Origin: Boswellia sacra
Lineage: Eukaryota > Streptophyta > Magnoliopsida > Sapindales > Burseraceae
Direction of reading: 5' to 3'
Length of the DNA stretch: 64,000 nucleotides
NCBI GenBank assembly: GCA_013180625.2
Contig: SNVD02006168.1
Span: 124,001-188,000 of the forward strand
The notes under the pieces are model-generated. The model was not told the DNA's origin and did no database searches. It saw only the letters and a program-made list of their open reading frames with translations. This document shows, one piece after another, positions 51,201 to 62,764 of this stretch (the stretch's first letter is position 1; each line of letters begins with the position of its first letter). The position numbers were made by a program, and so were the translations under genes.

Positions 51201-51438
51201 GGTTTGCTTTTCATTAATCAAAGTCTTCATGACATTGAATTTACAAGTGGGGACCGGTTGAGGTTGCTACCTTGTTTTCTTCTTATAATATAAGCTCAGG
51301 AACATGTCATTTCACTTATATAATTGAGATTCTACGTATGCAATACATAGACTTTGGAATCCATCCTTCTATATTTATTAAACAGTTTAGGAAAAGGAGA
51401 CAGGGAGACAGAAGGGAACCATTCTTCCCAGTACTACA

Positions 51439-53590
51439 ATGAATACATATCAAACAGAGAGGGAAGAAGAGCTCAACCCTCCAAAGCAACTCGATGCTGG
51501 AGCACTTTTTGTTCTTAAATCCGGAGGTAAGTAAAGAATTGGTGATACGGATAAGTTCTTATCATCTTTATTAATCATATAAAGAGATTATGCTACGGGT
51601 GCAGGTTCATGGTTGCACTGTGGATACCATTTGACAACATCTATAGTAGCTCCAGCACTTCTGAGTCTTCCCCTGGCACTGTCCTTGATGGGATGGTTTC
51701 CTGGTGTTTTATGCCTAACAGTTTCAGCCATGGTTACCTTTTATTCTTATAACCTTCTGTCACTAGTTCTGGAGCACTATGCACAGCTTGGACAACGTCA
51801 TCTCCGCTTTAGGGATATGGCAAGAGATATTTTAGGTTGGTAACATATTAGATGCTAACACACACATTTTGTTACGCCTAGTTTAACTTACGCACAGTTG
51901 AAAGGTGTTTGGGAGTACACTCTTAGTTATAATAACCTTTGATCAGCTCTAACTTCTTGGCGTCAATTGTAGGGCCTGGATGGGGTAGATACTTCGTAGG
52001 TCCAATTCAGTTTGGCGTGTGCTATGGCGCAGTTATTGCTTGTATTCTTCTTGGCGGGCAGAGCCTTAAGGTTAGTGTCTACACAAGGTGGCATATTTCA
52101 GCACTGCTTTCTGTTCTAAACATATATTATTATAAAAAATGAAGAAAAGCTTTTTGATACCACCTTCTAGGATATCTTTGACAGCTCTAAAATCTTGTTT
52201 CAATTCTTCTAAAACTACTGGACTCTAGTGGAGTGGAAAATACCTTTCAATTTGAAATCAGTCTGATAATTTTTTTTTTCAGAGTATTTACATGCTCTCT
52301 ACCATAAGCAGAACCATGCAGCTCTACCAATTTGTCATTATCTTCGGTGTACTAATGCTGGTATTGGCACAAATTCCATCCTTCCACAATTTGAGACACA
52401 TCAACCTAGTCTCTCTAATCCTTGCTCTTGCTTATAGTGCTTGTGCCACAGCTGGCTCCATATACATTGGTAAGAGATACGGAACAATTAAGAAAGTAGC
52501 TTAGGCCTAAATCTATTTCCTACAACTAAATTTGATCCTCCTGCAGGAAATTCCAAGAATGCACCTGTAAGGAACTACTCGGTTAAGGGAAGTGTTCAGA
52601 ATCGAGTCTTTGGATCGTTCAATGCCGTTTCAATCATTGCCACTACTTACGGGAATGGAATTATTCCCGAGATACAGGTTTTTTTTTTTTTCCTAAAACC
52701 CTTCTGTTTGTGGAGTGAATAAGCAAAAGGAACTCAAATTGCTTCTGTTGTATGGATTTTTCTTTTTGGATCTTTTTAACAAAATTGGTACTTGCAAACC
52801 AAAATTCTTCAGCGTGTGTTCCAATTCCTATTCGAACTATTACTTTTTATATCAGTGGAGTTCAATGCATTTAGAGTAACAATTTTCTTGTTATGGCATA
52901 CTGTTTGCAGGCAACTATAGCACTACCAATGCAGGGGAAAATGTTCAAAGGACTATGCGTATGTTTTGCTGTTATAGTCTCCACATTTTTCAGTGTTGCG
53001 ATATCTGGATATTGGGCATTTGGGAACAATCAGGCCCCAGGAATAGTTCTACAGAATTTTATAGTTGATGATGACCATCTCTTGCCCGTTTGGTTTCTCT
53101 TGATGACTAACGTTTTCACAGTCTTGCAAGTAGCTGCTGTCACTGTGGTAAGACTTGCTTATCACCACCCATGTCAAATTGGAATATTAATGTGTTACAT
53201 GTGCTGCAGGTTTACTTGCAACCAACAAATGAAGCATTTGAAAAGAAGTTTGTAGATGCAAAAATCAAACAATTCGCTATTCGCAATGTAGTGCCAAGGT
53301 TGTTCTTCCGGTCATTATCTGTGGTAATCGCCACAATGGTTGCTGCGATGTTTCCCTTTTTTGGTGACCTCAATGCAGTGCTTGGAGCATTTGGATTTAT
53401 ACCCCTTGACTTTGTTTTGCCAATGGTGTTCTACAATGTCACTTTTAAGCCATCCAAGCAGGGACTAATTTTTTGGGGAAACACATTGATTGCCACAATC
53501 TTTTCATTGTTAGCGGTGTTGGGGACAATTTCCTCTATTAGGCAGATAGTTCTTGATGCCAATACCTACAGCTTGTTCGCTAATGTGTAA
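51439..53590 (+). CDS. GABA transporter 1-like (AAAP family) permease, intact copy 2
   Basis: Seven exons: 51439-51526, 51605-51835, 51973-52070, 52283-52469, 52547-52677, 52911-53147 and 53210-53590; all GT-AG, all phases agree, 1353 coding bases, 450 aa, the family length. GAT1-type proteins are H+-driven GABA (and related omega-amino-acid) importers of the plasma membrane. Family signatures in order: LDAGALFVLKSGG, GSWLHCGYHLTTSIVAPALL, GPGWGRYFVGPIQFGVCYGA, LLGGQSLK, LAQIPSFHNLRHINLVSL, IIATTYGNGIIPEIQ, AISGYWAFGNNQ, VYLQPTNEAFEKKF, GAFGFIPLDFVLPMVFYNVT and a C-terminus RQIVLDANTYSLFANV. About ten or eleven hydrophobic helices. It is the middle and only intact member of a three-gene tandem array. 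Substrate specificity is inferred from family. Confidence 0.93.
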
Positions 53591-54640
53591 CAGTACCTAA
53601 TATTTCAGTTAATCAGGAATGACCATACTTGAAAAGTTTTAGGGTGTTTTCTATATGGACGCTGTACCAAGTAGTGCAAAAAGAATTTGAAGTTATCCAA
53701 GAAGATGGGAACAAAATTAAGGTTATTTTGCGTAGGGCATTGATTAACGAACTTTTTTATGCATATCCTGTCCTGTCTGCAGAGTCAACAAAATACAAGT
53801 TGATTATGGCAATGACATCATTAATGGCAGCAGAAATGGACACACAAAGTCATCTGCAATAGCTCTCCAGAATCATAAAATCATGAAAACCTGTTTATGT
53901 TCTGATAAAAGTTTTCAAAAACTTGATAATATTTACAGATGTTTTTTGCCACATAATTTGGACAATATCAATCTTAAAAAAAAGATAAATTTATCTTAAA
54001 AAAGCAAAAAAGACAGTTAGACACGCTTAGTCTCCCATTTTTCACGGTTAGTAGCATCTCTCTTCAAAAAAAAAAAAATGTTGTTCTGCTTTTGGAAAGA
54101 GTATTTTATCCATTTGGATTGATTCTTAAGAAGCCATTGAGCAATTAAGTCTTTGATGAAGGCATCCTTGACCTTTGAGTCTTTTCATAAAATAACCATT
54201 GTGGAATCCTTAGTAAAATATTTGCTTCTGGAGTGCTGACGCACGATAAGACTGATTTCTAGGAACAGTCCAAAACAGATGTCAACCGATGTTGACGAAA
54301 GGCGCCTAAACTTGGCGTTTTCATAATATATCTTCAGTTTTGAACGACATTGACAACTTTAAACTAAGCACAAACATTAAAATTTTTTAATATTAGCAGA
54401 GAAGATGATAATTGACTAATCAATTACCAAATGTATTTTTCTGATACATTCATGGGATATATTAATGTTTTTTTCGTATCGATGTGTATAATTTTCGAAT
54501 ACAAGATTTTCAATATAAAAAATATTTCTTCAACTCTTATTGTTTACCTTAAGGAACGTGCCAACAGGAACTCTTCATATTGTTTCAGTCAATATTGGAG
54601 ACCGAGTACTGCAGGCAAACAATGTTTACCTCTTAGACCA
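53591..54640. other. Spacer between transporter copies 2 and 3
   Basis: The first ~280 bases are duplicated downstream of copy 1 (49121-49400), including a 77-codon frame at 53629-53862 that is disrupted in the other copy, so it is a transcribed tail or chance frame, not a gene. The rest is AT-rich without recognised content. Confidence 0.55.
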
Positions 54641-55503
54641 ATACCGACAAAGAGTGCAAGAGAGCTAGAGATGAAGGCTGTGATTCCAAATTCTACGAAT
54701 GTATCTACAAGGAAGACTATGTGCTTGAACCTCCAAAGGAGCTTGATGCCGGAGCTCTGTTTGTGCTCAAATCACGAGGTTAGTAGACGGGCCAGTTCTT
54801 TCTGTGCAAAACCATTTGAATTCTGTGACCAATTCTGAAATGTATATGTAGAAGTCTGCAATCTATGCACTGAAAATTGAAGAATGAAATGGTATATGTA
54901 TCTAATTATAGGGAAAGTGTAACTGATATTTCAGGTTCCCGGTTGCACTGTGGATACCACTTGACAACAACAATTGTAGCTCCAGCACTTCTAGTCTACC
55001 CTTTGCCTTGCCCTTGATGGGTTGGTATGCTGGCATATCATGTTTGATCCTGTCAGCTGTTGTTACATTTTATTCGTACAACCTTCTATCAGTGGTTTTG
55101 AAGCATCATGCACAGCTATGTGTGTAGGTGTAGCATACTAAGTTGCGCTCTCCTTGCCTTCTATGGTTTATACGGAGAAATCCATTATCTTGGACAAAAT
55201 TTTCAGAAAATAAAGTGTTGCTTATTCATATTATTTGATGGTCTAATTCAATAGGACCAGGATGGGGCAGATATTTTGTAGGTCCAATTCCGTTTGGCCG
55301 ATGCTATGGAGCTGTCGTTGCTTTAACTCTGCTTGGAGGGCAGAGCCTCAAGGTGATCATCTTCTTACATTTGGCAATATTACTTTGTATGATTTGCTTT
55401 CCAAATCTTAATTCAATGACCTTTGACAGATAAATATATTTCAGTTATACTTTTCATTCCCTATGGAAATTCATTAACTCAGATGTTTACAGATTAAGAA
55501 CAC

Positions 55504-55508
55504 TCTTG
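55504..55508 (+). repeat. Target-site duplication, left (TCTTG)
   Basis: The same five bases follow the right LTR at 61142-61146, marking the insertion site of the copia element in intron 3 of transporter copy 3. Confidence 0.95.
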
Positions 55509-55908
55509 TGATGAGCTCATGCATGACATGCATGAGTTCTAGAATTCTGCTGAGCTCATGCATGACATGCATGGCTTCCAGAATCCCTTCCATGTGAATG
55601 CATTGAGAGCCAAATTAGTTAGGCACCTCCAATTTTGAAAATCAAAGGAAGTAGCCAAATTTGATTTGAATTTGTATGCAGAATTTTCCCTATAAATATG
55701 GGACGAATTCTGCCTTGTTTAAGCATCACAGAGATTCCAGAGAGAGTCCAGAGTCTAAACCAGAGAGTTTAGGATTGAGAGAGAGAACCAGGAGAGCTCC
55801 AGAAATTTTAGGGGAGTTTTTGTATAATTCTTGTACATTAATTTTCTCTGTTAATACAAGTAATTTTTCTCCCAAATTCTGTTCTGAGTTTGCATTGCAT
55901 CCCCAACA
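55509..55908 (+). repeat. Left LTR of copia element
   Basis: 400 bp, TG...CA. It starts with a 39-bp tandem duplication of TGAGCTCATGCATGACATGC, itself rich in palindromes (GAGCTC, ATGCAT, GCATGACATGC). A TATA-like CTATAAATATGG is at 55690-55701, and the downstream part is AG-rich. Confidence 0.96.
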
Positions 55909-55910
55909 AG

Positions 55911-55922
55911 TAGTATCAGAGC
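55911..55922 (+). promoter_or_regulatory. Primer-binding site (initiator tRNA-Met)
   Basis: TAGTATCAGAGC, two bases after the left LTR; it matches the usual plant copia primer site TGGTATCAGAGC except at one base. Confidence 0.85.
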
Positions 55923-56193
55923 CTCGTTGAGCTCCTGGAACGTCAGAACAGAGAGGAAAAATTCAGAGAAAATTTGTCCCCTGTTTATGGAAAATTTCGA
56001 TTTTTCGGAAAGTCATCGAATTTCGAATTTGAAGTGTCCAGTGTGTTCGTGACGTCGTCCTGATCATTCTACAATTTTCCGGCGACCGATCCGACGTACA
56101 GAGAAGCCGCACGCGCCGCACGCGCCTCCGACCTGGTCTGCGAGTGGGCGTCACTCTCCCCACGCGCTGCACGCGCCATTCCAAGGAAGAAGA

Positions 56194-56366
56194 CGACCAC
56201 GTCAGCGCCACGTCACCAGCCACGTCAGCGCACTTTTCGCCACGTCAGCCGTCCACGTCAGCAGGTCGCCGCGTCAGCAAAGCCACGTCATCCGTCCATG
56301 TCAGCGTGCCACGTGTCACCACGTCAGAGCCACGTCAGCATAGTGGACCCCACCTGCCACGTCAGC
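56194..56366 (+). promoter_or_regulatory. Array of CCACGTCA motifs in the copia leader
   Basis: Nine exact copies of CCACGTCA and three close variants (CCGCGTCA, CCATGTCA, CCACGTGTC) within about 175 bp of a GC-rich leader. Read on the other strand the motif is TGACGTGG, an ACGT-core element bound by plant bZIP factors and identical to the binding site described for bZIP28/bZIP60-type unfolded-protein-response factors. Whether it acts as an enhancer here is inference. Confidence 0.7.
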
Positions 56367-56704
56367 AAAACATTGGAAAATTACATTTTGGCCCCTGTAT
56401 TTCCGGGTAATTACATTTTGACCCCTGAATTTCTGAAATTTACATTTCAGTCCTTAGGAAATATTAGTCTGGCCCCTGTAATTCTGATAAATACACTGTG
56501 CCCCTTTTAGTTTCTGAAATTTCAGTTTAGCCCTTAAGAAATTTCAGTTTAGTCCTTAAAGTTTCCAAGCTTAGTATTTATTGTATAAAAAGAATTTTTG
56601 AGCCCCGGAAGAGGCTATTCCACCTAATTTGACCATTCCGGACGTAACGGTGGGCTCGGATTTTTGAAATTCAATTTCTATTTTAGTGAATTAATTATTC
56701 TAAA

Positions 56705-59700
56705 ATGGAAGAATCATCCGGAGCCATGATAAAATTGACTGCTACAAATTACACACTATGGAGGCCCAGGATGGAGGATCTCCTTAGTTGTAAGGATCTA
56801 TATGACCCTATAGAATTTGAAGGGCAGAGACCTGAGACAGAAAAAGAGGCAGAGTGGAAGAAAATTAACAGAAAATGCATCGGTCAGATCAGACAATGGA
56901 TCGATCATAGTGTCTTCCACCATGTAGCCAAAGAAACAGATGCATATACTCTATGGAAAAAATTAGAGAGTATGTATCAAGCCAAGTCAGCACGGAACAA
57001 AGCCATCCTGATGAGACGGCTTGTGAACTTGAAGTTGCGGAGCGGAACTCCTGTAGCAGAACATACAAGTGAGTTCCAGAACTTGGTGAATCAGTTGACA
57101 GCAGTCGAGTTACAGCTTGGAGACGAGGAACAAGCACTTCTACTTCTCAGTTCCCTTCCAGATTCATGGGAGACACTAGTGGTCTCCATCAGTAATTCAG
57201 CACCCGGAGGCAGACTTACCCTATCAATGGTTAAGGATGCCTTAATGAACGAGGAGGCAAGAAGAAAAGATGCAGGCGCCAGTCAAGATGAAGCCTACAT
57301 CATAGAGAATCGAGGAAGACAGTCTCGAGGTGAAGACTGGAGAAAAGGTAGAAGCAAAAGCAGAGGCAGATCAAGGGGCAGGTCATCAGATGGGCGAAGA
57401 CCTACATACAAGTGCTACAACTGTGGCAAAGAGGGACATTTGAAGAGAAATTGTCGCAGTCTTCGGAAGCAGAACCAGGAGAGTTCACAGGCACAAAGCA
57501 ACGAAGAACCACGAGTTACAGTGGTAGAAGATGTGACCATTTGTGCAGAAGAGACGTGCTTTCACACAGCAGATCAAGGAGTAGAATGGGTCATTGACAC
57601 AGCAGCTTCCTGCCACGTCACTCCTTGCAGAGAAATCTTCACCACGTACAAAGTAGGAGACTTTGGGATAGTGAAGATGGGAAACAACAGCACCGCCAAA
57701 ATCATGGGAATTGGTGATATTCAATTCCAAACGAACGTCGGATGCAAAATAACTTTGAAGGACGTTCGTCATGTGCCAGATCTTCGACTCAACTTGCTCT
57801 CGGTAAAAGCCTTTGATCAGCAAGGTTATGAGAGCTGCTTCACCAACGGTACATGGAAGATGTTGAAAGGGGTCATGGTGGTTGCTCGAGGTAAATTATG
57901 TGACAATCTTTACAGGACTCATGTAAAGATAAACGGAGAGAGCCTTCATGTAGCAGAGCACATGGTACCTCTAGATTTGTGGCATAAAAGGCTCGGTCAC
58001 ATAGGTGAAAAGGGTTTATCAACCTTTCAGAAAAAGAAGCTGATCACTGTTTCCAAGGATGCAGCGTCTCATCCTTGCGACTATTGTTTGTACGGGAAAC
58101 AACGGAGGGTGTCATTCAGCTCCTCATCAGTGAAGAAATCAAAGCTGTTGGAGCTAGTACACAGTGATGTATGCGGACCTCTTGAAGTCGAGTCCTTAGG
58201 CGGTAAAAGGTATTTCTTGACCTTTATTGATGATGCATCTCGGAAAGTGTGGGTTTATTTCCTCAAGACGAAGGATGAAGTTCTAGAGAAGTTCAAGGAG
58301 TTTCACGCCATGGTAGAACGTGAAACGGGTAAGAAATTAAAATGCCTTCGATCAGATAACGGAGGCGAGTATACCTCCAGAGAGTTCAATGCCTACTGTC
58401 GAAGATATGGCATCCGACATGAAAGAACAGTCCCACGCACACCATAACACAATGGAGTGGCCGAGAGGATGAATCGAACCATCATGGAACGAGTCAGAAG
58501 CATGCTCAGATTGGCTAAGTTACCCAAGCCATTCTGGGGGGAGGCAGTTCGCACCGCCTGTTACTTAATCAACAGAGCACCATCGGCACCACTGAACTTC
58601 GAGATTCCAGAAAAGGTATGGTCTAATAAAAAGCCCTCCTATAATCATTTGAAAGTGTTTGGTTGTTTAGCCTTCGTACATGTATCCAAGGAGCTCAGAC
58701 AGAAGCTCGATGCAAGAACTGTTCCATGTATCTTCATCGGTTATGGAGATGAAGAATTCGGATACAGATTATGGGATCCCAAAGAAAAGAAAGTCATCCG
58801 GAGCAGAGATGTCGTATTTCACGAAGACCAAACATATGAAGACGCTGAAAAGACAACAATATCTACAAATCCCACTAGCAGTGCCCCAGATATTGTTGCA
58901 GATTCTACCCCAACACCAAATGCTACAAGAAATGACGAGGTACCAGACGAAGTTCCAGAAGCAGATCAGGAGGAAGAAAATGAAGAGATTGCTGAGCAGG
59001 GGGAGCCACAATCACCTATAGAAGCTGCTGTACCTCCTGGAAATGAAGAACCTCAGCTACGACGATCTGAGCGAGGTCGGATTCCGTCGAGGAGATATCC
59101 GGAATCAGAGTACACACTGCTTACTGATGAGGGGGAGCCAGAAAGTTTTCATGAAGCTTTATCTCATCCAGACAAAGAACGATGGCTGCATGCAATGCGA
59201 GATGAGATGAATTCTCTAGAGAAGAACAAAACTTATGAACTGGTCGAACTCCCAGACGGAAAGAAGGCACTGAAGAACAAGTGGGTATTCAAGCTCAAGA
59301 AAGATGGAACAGGAAAGGTGATAAAGCACAAAGCCCGATTGGTGGTAAAAGGATTCCTTCAGAAGAAAGGAATTGACTTTGATGAAATATTCTCACCGGT
59401 GGTAAAAATGTCCTCAATCCGCGTCATCCTCGGATTAACAGCAAGTCTTGATTTGGAGCTTGAACAGATGGATGTGAAGACAGCATTTCTTCATGGAGAC
59501 TTGCATGAAGAAATCTACATGGAGCAGCCAGAAGGGTTCGAGGTTCCAGAAAAAGAACACCTCGTGTGCAAGCTCAAAAAGAGCTTGTATGGCCTCAAAC
59601 AAGCACCAAGGCAATGGTACAAGAAGTTTGACTCCTTCATGGTGAGTCATGGGTACAAAAGAACCGCTGCAGACCAATGCGTCTACTTTCAGAAACTTCC

Positions 59701-60695
59701 AGGTGGAGACTTTGTTGCATTAATGTTATATGTGGACGACATGTTGATCGTCGGAAAAGATGCAACAAGAATAAAGCAGCTGAAGAATGAACTATCAAAA
59801 ACCTTCGATATGAAGGACTTGGGACCAGCTCAGCAAATCTTGGGGATGCACATTCGTCGAGACAGAAAAACAAAAGAAATTATGGCTGTCTCAAGAAAAA
59901 TATGTTGAACGTGTGATCCAAAGGTTCAACATGGATAGTGCCAAGCCAGTTAGTGTACCACTGGCTAATCATTTCAAGCTGAGCAAGAGATCATGTCCCT
60001 CATCCAAGAAAGAGATAGAGGACATGGCGTCGGTACCCTATTCTTCTGCTGTAGGAAGTTTGATGTATGCCATGGTGTGTACAAGGCCAGATATTGCTCA
60101 TGCTGTCGGAGTCGTGAGCAGATTTCTTTCCAATCCAGGGAAAGAACATTGGGAGGCAGTCAAGTGGATTCTCAGATACCTTAAAGATACTTCGAAGATA
60201 TGCTTGTGTTACAGGGGAGCTGATCCAATCTTGGAAGGCTATATAGATTCAGATATGGTCGGAGAACCTGACAGTAGGAAATCTACATCAGGTTTTGTTT
60301 ACACTTTTGCAGGGGGAGTTGTATCATGGCAGTCAAGACTACAGAAGTGTGTTGCGCTATCCACGACAGAGGCAGAATACATTGCCGCAGCGGAAGCTGG
60401 AAAAGAAATGTTGTGGCTGAAGCGATTTCTCCAAGAACTTGGGATTGAGCAAAAGGAATACAAAGTACACTGTGACAGTCAAAGTGCTCTGGATTTGAGC
60501 AAGAACTCAGTGTACCATTCTCGAACGAAGCATATTGACATCCGCTATCATTGGATACGAGAGGTGATGGACAAGCAACTGTTGAAACTAGTGAAGATCC
60601 ATACTAAAGAGAATCCAGCCGACATGTTAACAAAAGTGGTCACCAGAGACAAGCTAGAACTATGCAGAGACATAGTTGGATTAGAAGCTGTCTAA
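56705..60695 (+). pseudogene. copia gag-pol polyprotein, interrupted
   Basis: Open from 56705 to 58444. gag with zinc knuckle CYNCGKEGHLKRNC (residues 237-250); protease IDTAASCH (about residue 297); integrase HHCC region (DLWHKRLGH...CDYCLYGK) and catalytic core (HSDVCGP, RSDNGGEY). A TAA at 58445-58447 falls before the integrase's third acidic residue. The same frame then continues (58448-59908) through the rest of integrase and reverse transcriptase (WVFKLKKDG, QMDVKTAFLHGDL, LYVDDMLIVG). A one-base insertion near 59878-59882 shifts the frame; 59913-60695 in the next frame holds RNase H (SRKSTSGFVYT-like, ALSTTEAEY, HCDSQSALDL, KHIDIRYHWIRE). So no single complete polyprotein can be made. 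Confidence 0.95.
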
Positions 60696-60725
60696 TTACT
60701 TTTGTTGTTACTCCCTTTCACATGG

Positions 60726-60740
60726 GATGGAGGGGGAGAA
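60726..60740 (+). promoter_or_regulatory. Polypurine tract
   Basis: GATGGAGGGGGAGAA, immediately before the right LTR; primes plus-strand DNA synthesis in LTR retroelements. Confidence 0.85.
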
Positions 60741-60741
60741 T

Positions 60742-61141
60742 TGATGAGCTCATGCATGACATGCATGAGTTCTAGAATTCTGCTGAGCTCATGCATGACA
60801 TGCATGGCTTCCAGAATCCCTCCCATGTGAATGCATTGAGAGTCAAATTAGTTAGGCACCTCCAATTTTGAAAATCAAAGGAAGTAGCCAAATTTGATTT
60901 GAATTTGTATGCAGAATTTTTCCTATAAATATGGGACGAATTCTGCCTTGTTTAAGCATCACAGAGATTCCAGAGAGAGTCCAGAGTCTAAACCAGAGAG
61001 TTTAGGATTGAGAGAGAGAGCCAGGAGAGCTCCAGAAATTTTAGGGGAGTTTTTGTATAATTCTTGTACATTAATTTTCTCTGTTAATACAAGTAATTTT
61101 TCTCCCAAATTCTGTTCTGAGTTTGCATTGCATCCCCAACA
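60742..61141 (+). repeat. Right LTR of copia element
   Basis: 400 bp, 99% identical to the left LTR; followed by target duplication TCTTG at 61142-61146. Confidence 0.96.
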
Positions 61142-62059
61142 TCTTGTACTGTATAAGCAGTCAGTTCATCGACTCATGATATTTATTGCCAGCTATGGCT
61201 TTTTTACCTGGGATTTTAAGGATTAAATTTGGTCTATATGTTACTATATATTGCTGTTTTGCAGTTTATTTACCTGCTCTGTAGCCCAAAGGGAACCACG
61301 CAGCTCTGCCAATTCGTCATGATTTTTGGCATTCTGATGCTAATATTGGCTCAAATTCCATCCTTCCACCCCCTAAGACACATAAACCTGGTCTCTCTAG
61401 TCCTTTTGCTTTGCTTATAGTGCTTGTGCCACTGCTGGTTCTGCATACATTGGTGTGAATCGGGAAACCTGCAAGGAGTACTATTGTTATTCCTTTTTGT
61501 ACACTTAAAGAGTTGTTCCTCTATCAGGATATTACAGTAATGCACCTAAGAAAAACTATTCAGTAAAAGGAAGTGAATAGAATCGTATCTTCGGATCCTT
61601 CAATGCGATAGCAATTATTGCTACGACATATGGGTACGGCATTGTTCCAGAATCCCAGGTTTACAGTCAATTGCTTTATAGTTTGGTAAATTTGGTTGAG
61701 GGGGAATATTTTCATCGAGATGAAGCAGTTTCCCTGTCAGACAAACGATGTTGTTTAGCAATGTTTAGCTATAAATAGGTGATCTGCAAGAGTAATAAAA
61801 TGCCTAATACATTTCTGTTTGCAGGGCAGCCATAGCGCCTCCAGTCAAGGGTAAAATGTTCAGAGGACTGTGTTTGAGTTATGCTGTGGTAATCTCAACC
61901 TTCTTCAGTGTTGCAGTCTCTGGGTATTGGGCATTTGGCAATCGAGCATAGAGAACGGTTTTAGCAAATTTTATGGTCGATGAAAAGCCACTACTGCCCA
62001 CTTGGGTTCTATTGATGACAAAAGTTTTTGCCCTCCTGCAGCTATCAGCTGTCTGTGTG

Positions 62060-62506
62060 GTAAGTCTTGTTCATCTTTAGGTTAGCAATCTGCCAAGCAT
62101 GTATCTTGTTTTGATTTTGGATAGCCTCTCGCTTAGCCAGTAAAATCTCTGTCAAGTTTATTAAAGGTCTTCAAATCGAATCCTACTTACATCAGAATTT
62201 GGTAGTGTTCAGGAAGCCAATGCACCCGATTAAATCATTTTTGGTCGTCTGATTTTTTAATGGTAAGTTGATCATGACGACGTCGGCAGTGACAAAATGA
62301 TTATGAATGAGCAACTGTTCTTGACAACTGGAGGACATGCAATGATTAAGCCCCAATCTCAGCACGTGTTTTTGCTTAATTATAGTGATTCGTACAAAGT
62401 TTACTGGTTGTACTTTCCTTTTACTTATTGATTGTTATGACTTTGAAGTTGTCAACATTTAGTTTCAATTTGAGCTATTCTTTAGAAAAATAAAGTAGTC
62501 AATAGT
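62060..62506. other. Intron/3' region of transporter copy 3 before second copia element
   Basis: Starts with the exon 6 donor GTAAGT (62060). No exon 7 and no other gene are recognised. Confidence 0.5.
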
Positions 62507-62664
62507 TGTTAAGATTCTAACATATATTTTCTGTTTTGAAGCAGATATTTCTGCATTTTAAATTCAAGTCTATGCTGTATAAATTGAGAGCTATGAAGCT
62601 AAATAAAACAAGTCTTTTCCATAGTTCACAAAACACTCTCTTTTGTTCTTTTATACCAACATAT

Positions 62665-62676
62665 TGGTATCAGAGC
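62665..62676 (+). promoter_or_regulatory. Primer-binding site (initiator tRNA-Met) of second copia element
   Basis: TGGTATCAGAGC, exact copy of the standard plant copia site, three bases after the LTR end. Confidence 0.9.
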
Positions 62677-62764
62677 CAAATCTTAAGGGATCTGAGAAAC
62701 CAAAAACACAAACCTAAACACTTATAACCTACCCACACAAACACAAAACCACAACTCACTCTAA

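Larger units (their letters stand above)
55509..61141 (+). mobile_element. Ty1/copia LTR retrotransposon, nearly full length, two coding lesions
   Basis: 5.63 kb. Two 400-bp LTRs (55509-55908, 60742-61141) starting TGATGAG and ending CCAACA, a primer-binding site, gag-pol in copia order (gag, protease, integrase, reverse transcriptase, RNase H), a purine-rich tract (60726-60740) and a 5-bp target duplication. The LTRs differ at four sites, all transitions, so insertion was recent (about 0.4 million years if 1.3e-8 substitutions/site/year, an assumed rate). gag-pol is broken by one nonsense codon and one frameshift. It is in the same orientation as the host transporter remnant. Confidence 0.96.
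54642..62059 (+). pseudogene. GABA transporter 1-like gene, copy 3 (broken, split by a retrotransposon)
   Basis: Exon equivalents: about 54642-54778 (ends PPKELDAGALFVLKSRG), 54935-55122, 55255-55352 (GPGWGRYFVGPIPFGRCYGA), 61265-61452, 61528-61658 and 61825-62059. A 5.6-kb copia element sits in intron 3. Lesions: frameshift in exon 2 near 54997-55005 and loss of its 3' end after KHHAQL; frameshift in exon 4 near 61405; in-frame TAG in exon 5 near 61577; one-base change of phase at the start of exon 6 and TAG after FGNRA (about 61948). Exon 7 (YLQPTNE...) is not found before the second copia element at 62507 and may lie beyond the window. It is more diverged than copies 1 and 2, so it is the older duplicate. 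Confidence 0.85.

Noticed and set aside
53629..53862. 77-codon frame after transporter copy 2
   Set aside because: The homologous stretch after copy 1 has frame-breaking changes, so it is not a maintained coding region.
54431..54838. 135-codon frame covering the start of transporter copy 3
   Set aside because: The transporter exon 1 signature (LDAGALFVLKSRG) is in a different frame; this frame has no recognisable content.
57485..57823. Minus-strand 112-codon frame within copia gag-pol
   Set aside because: Antisense shadow of the protease/integrase region.
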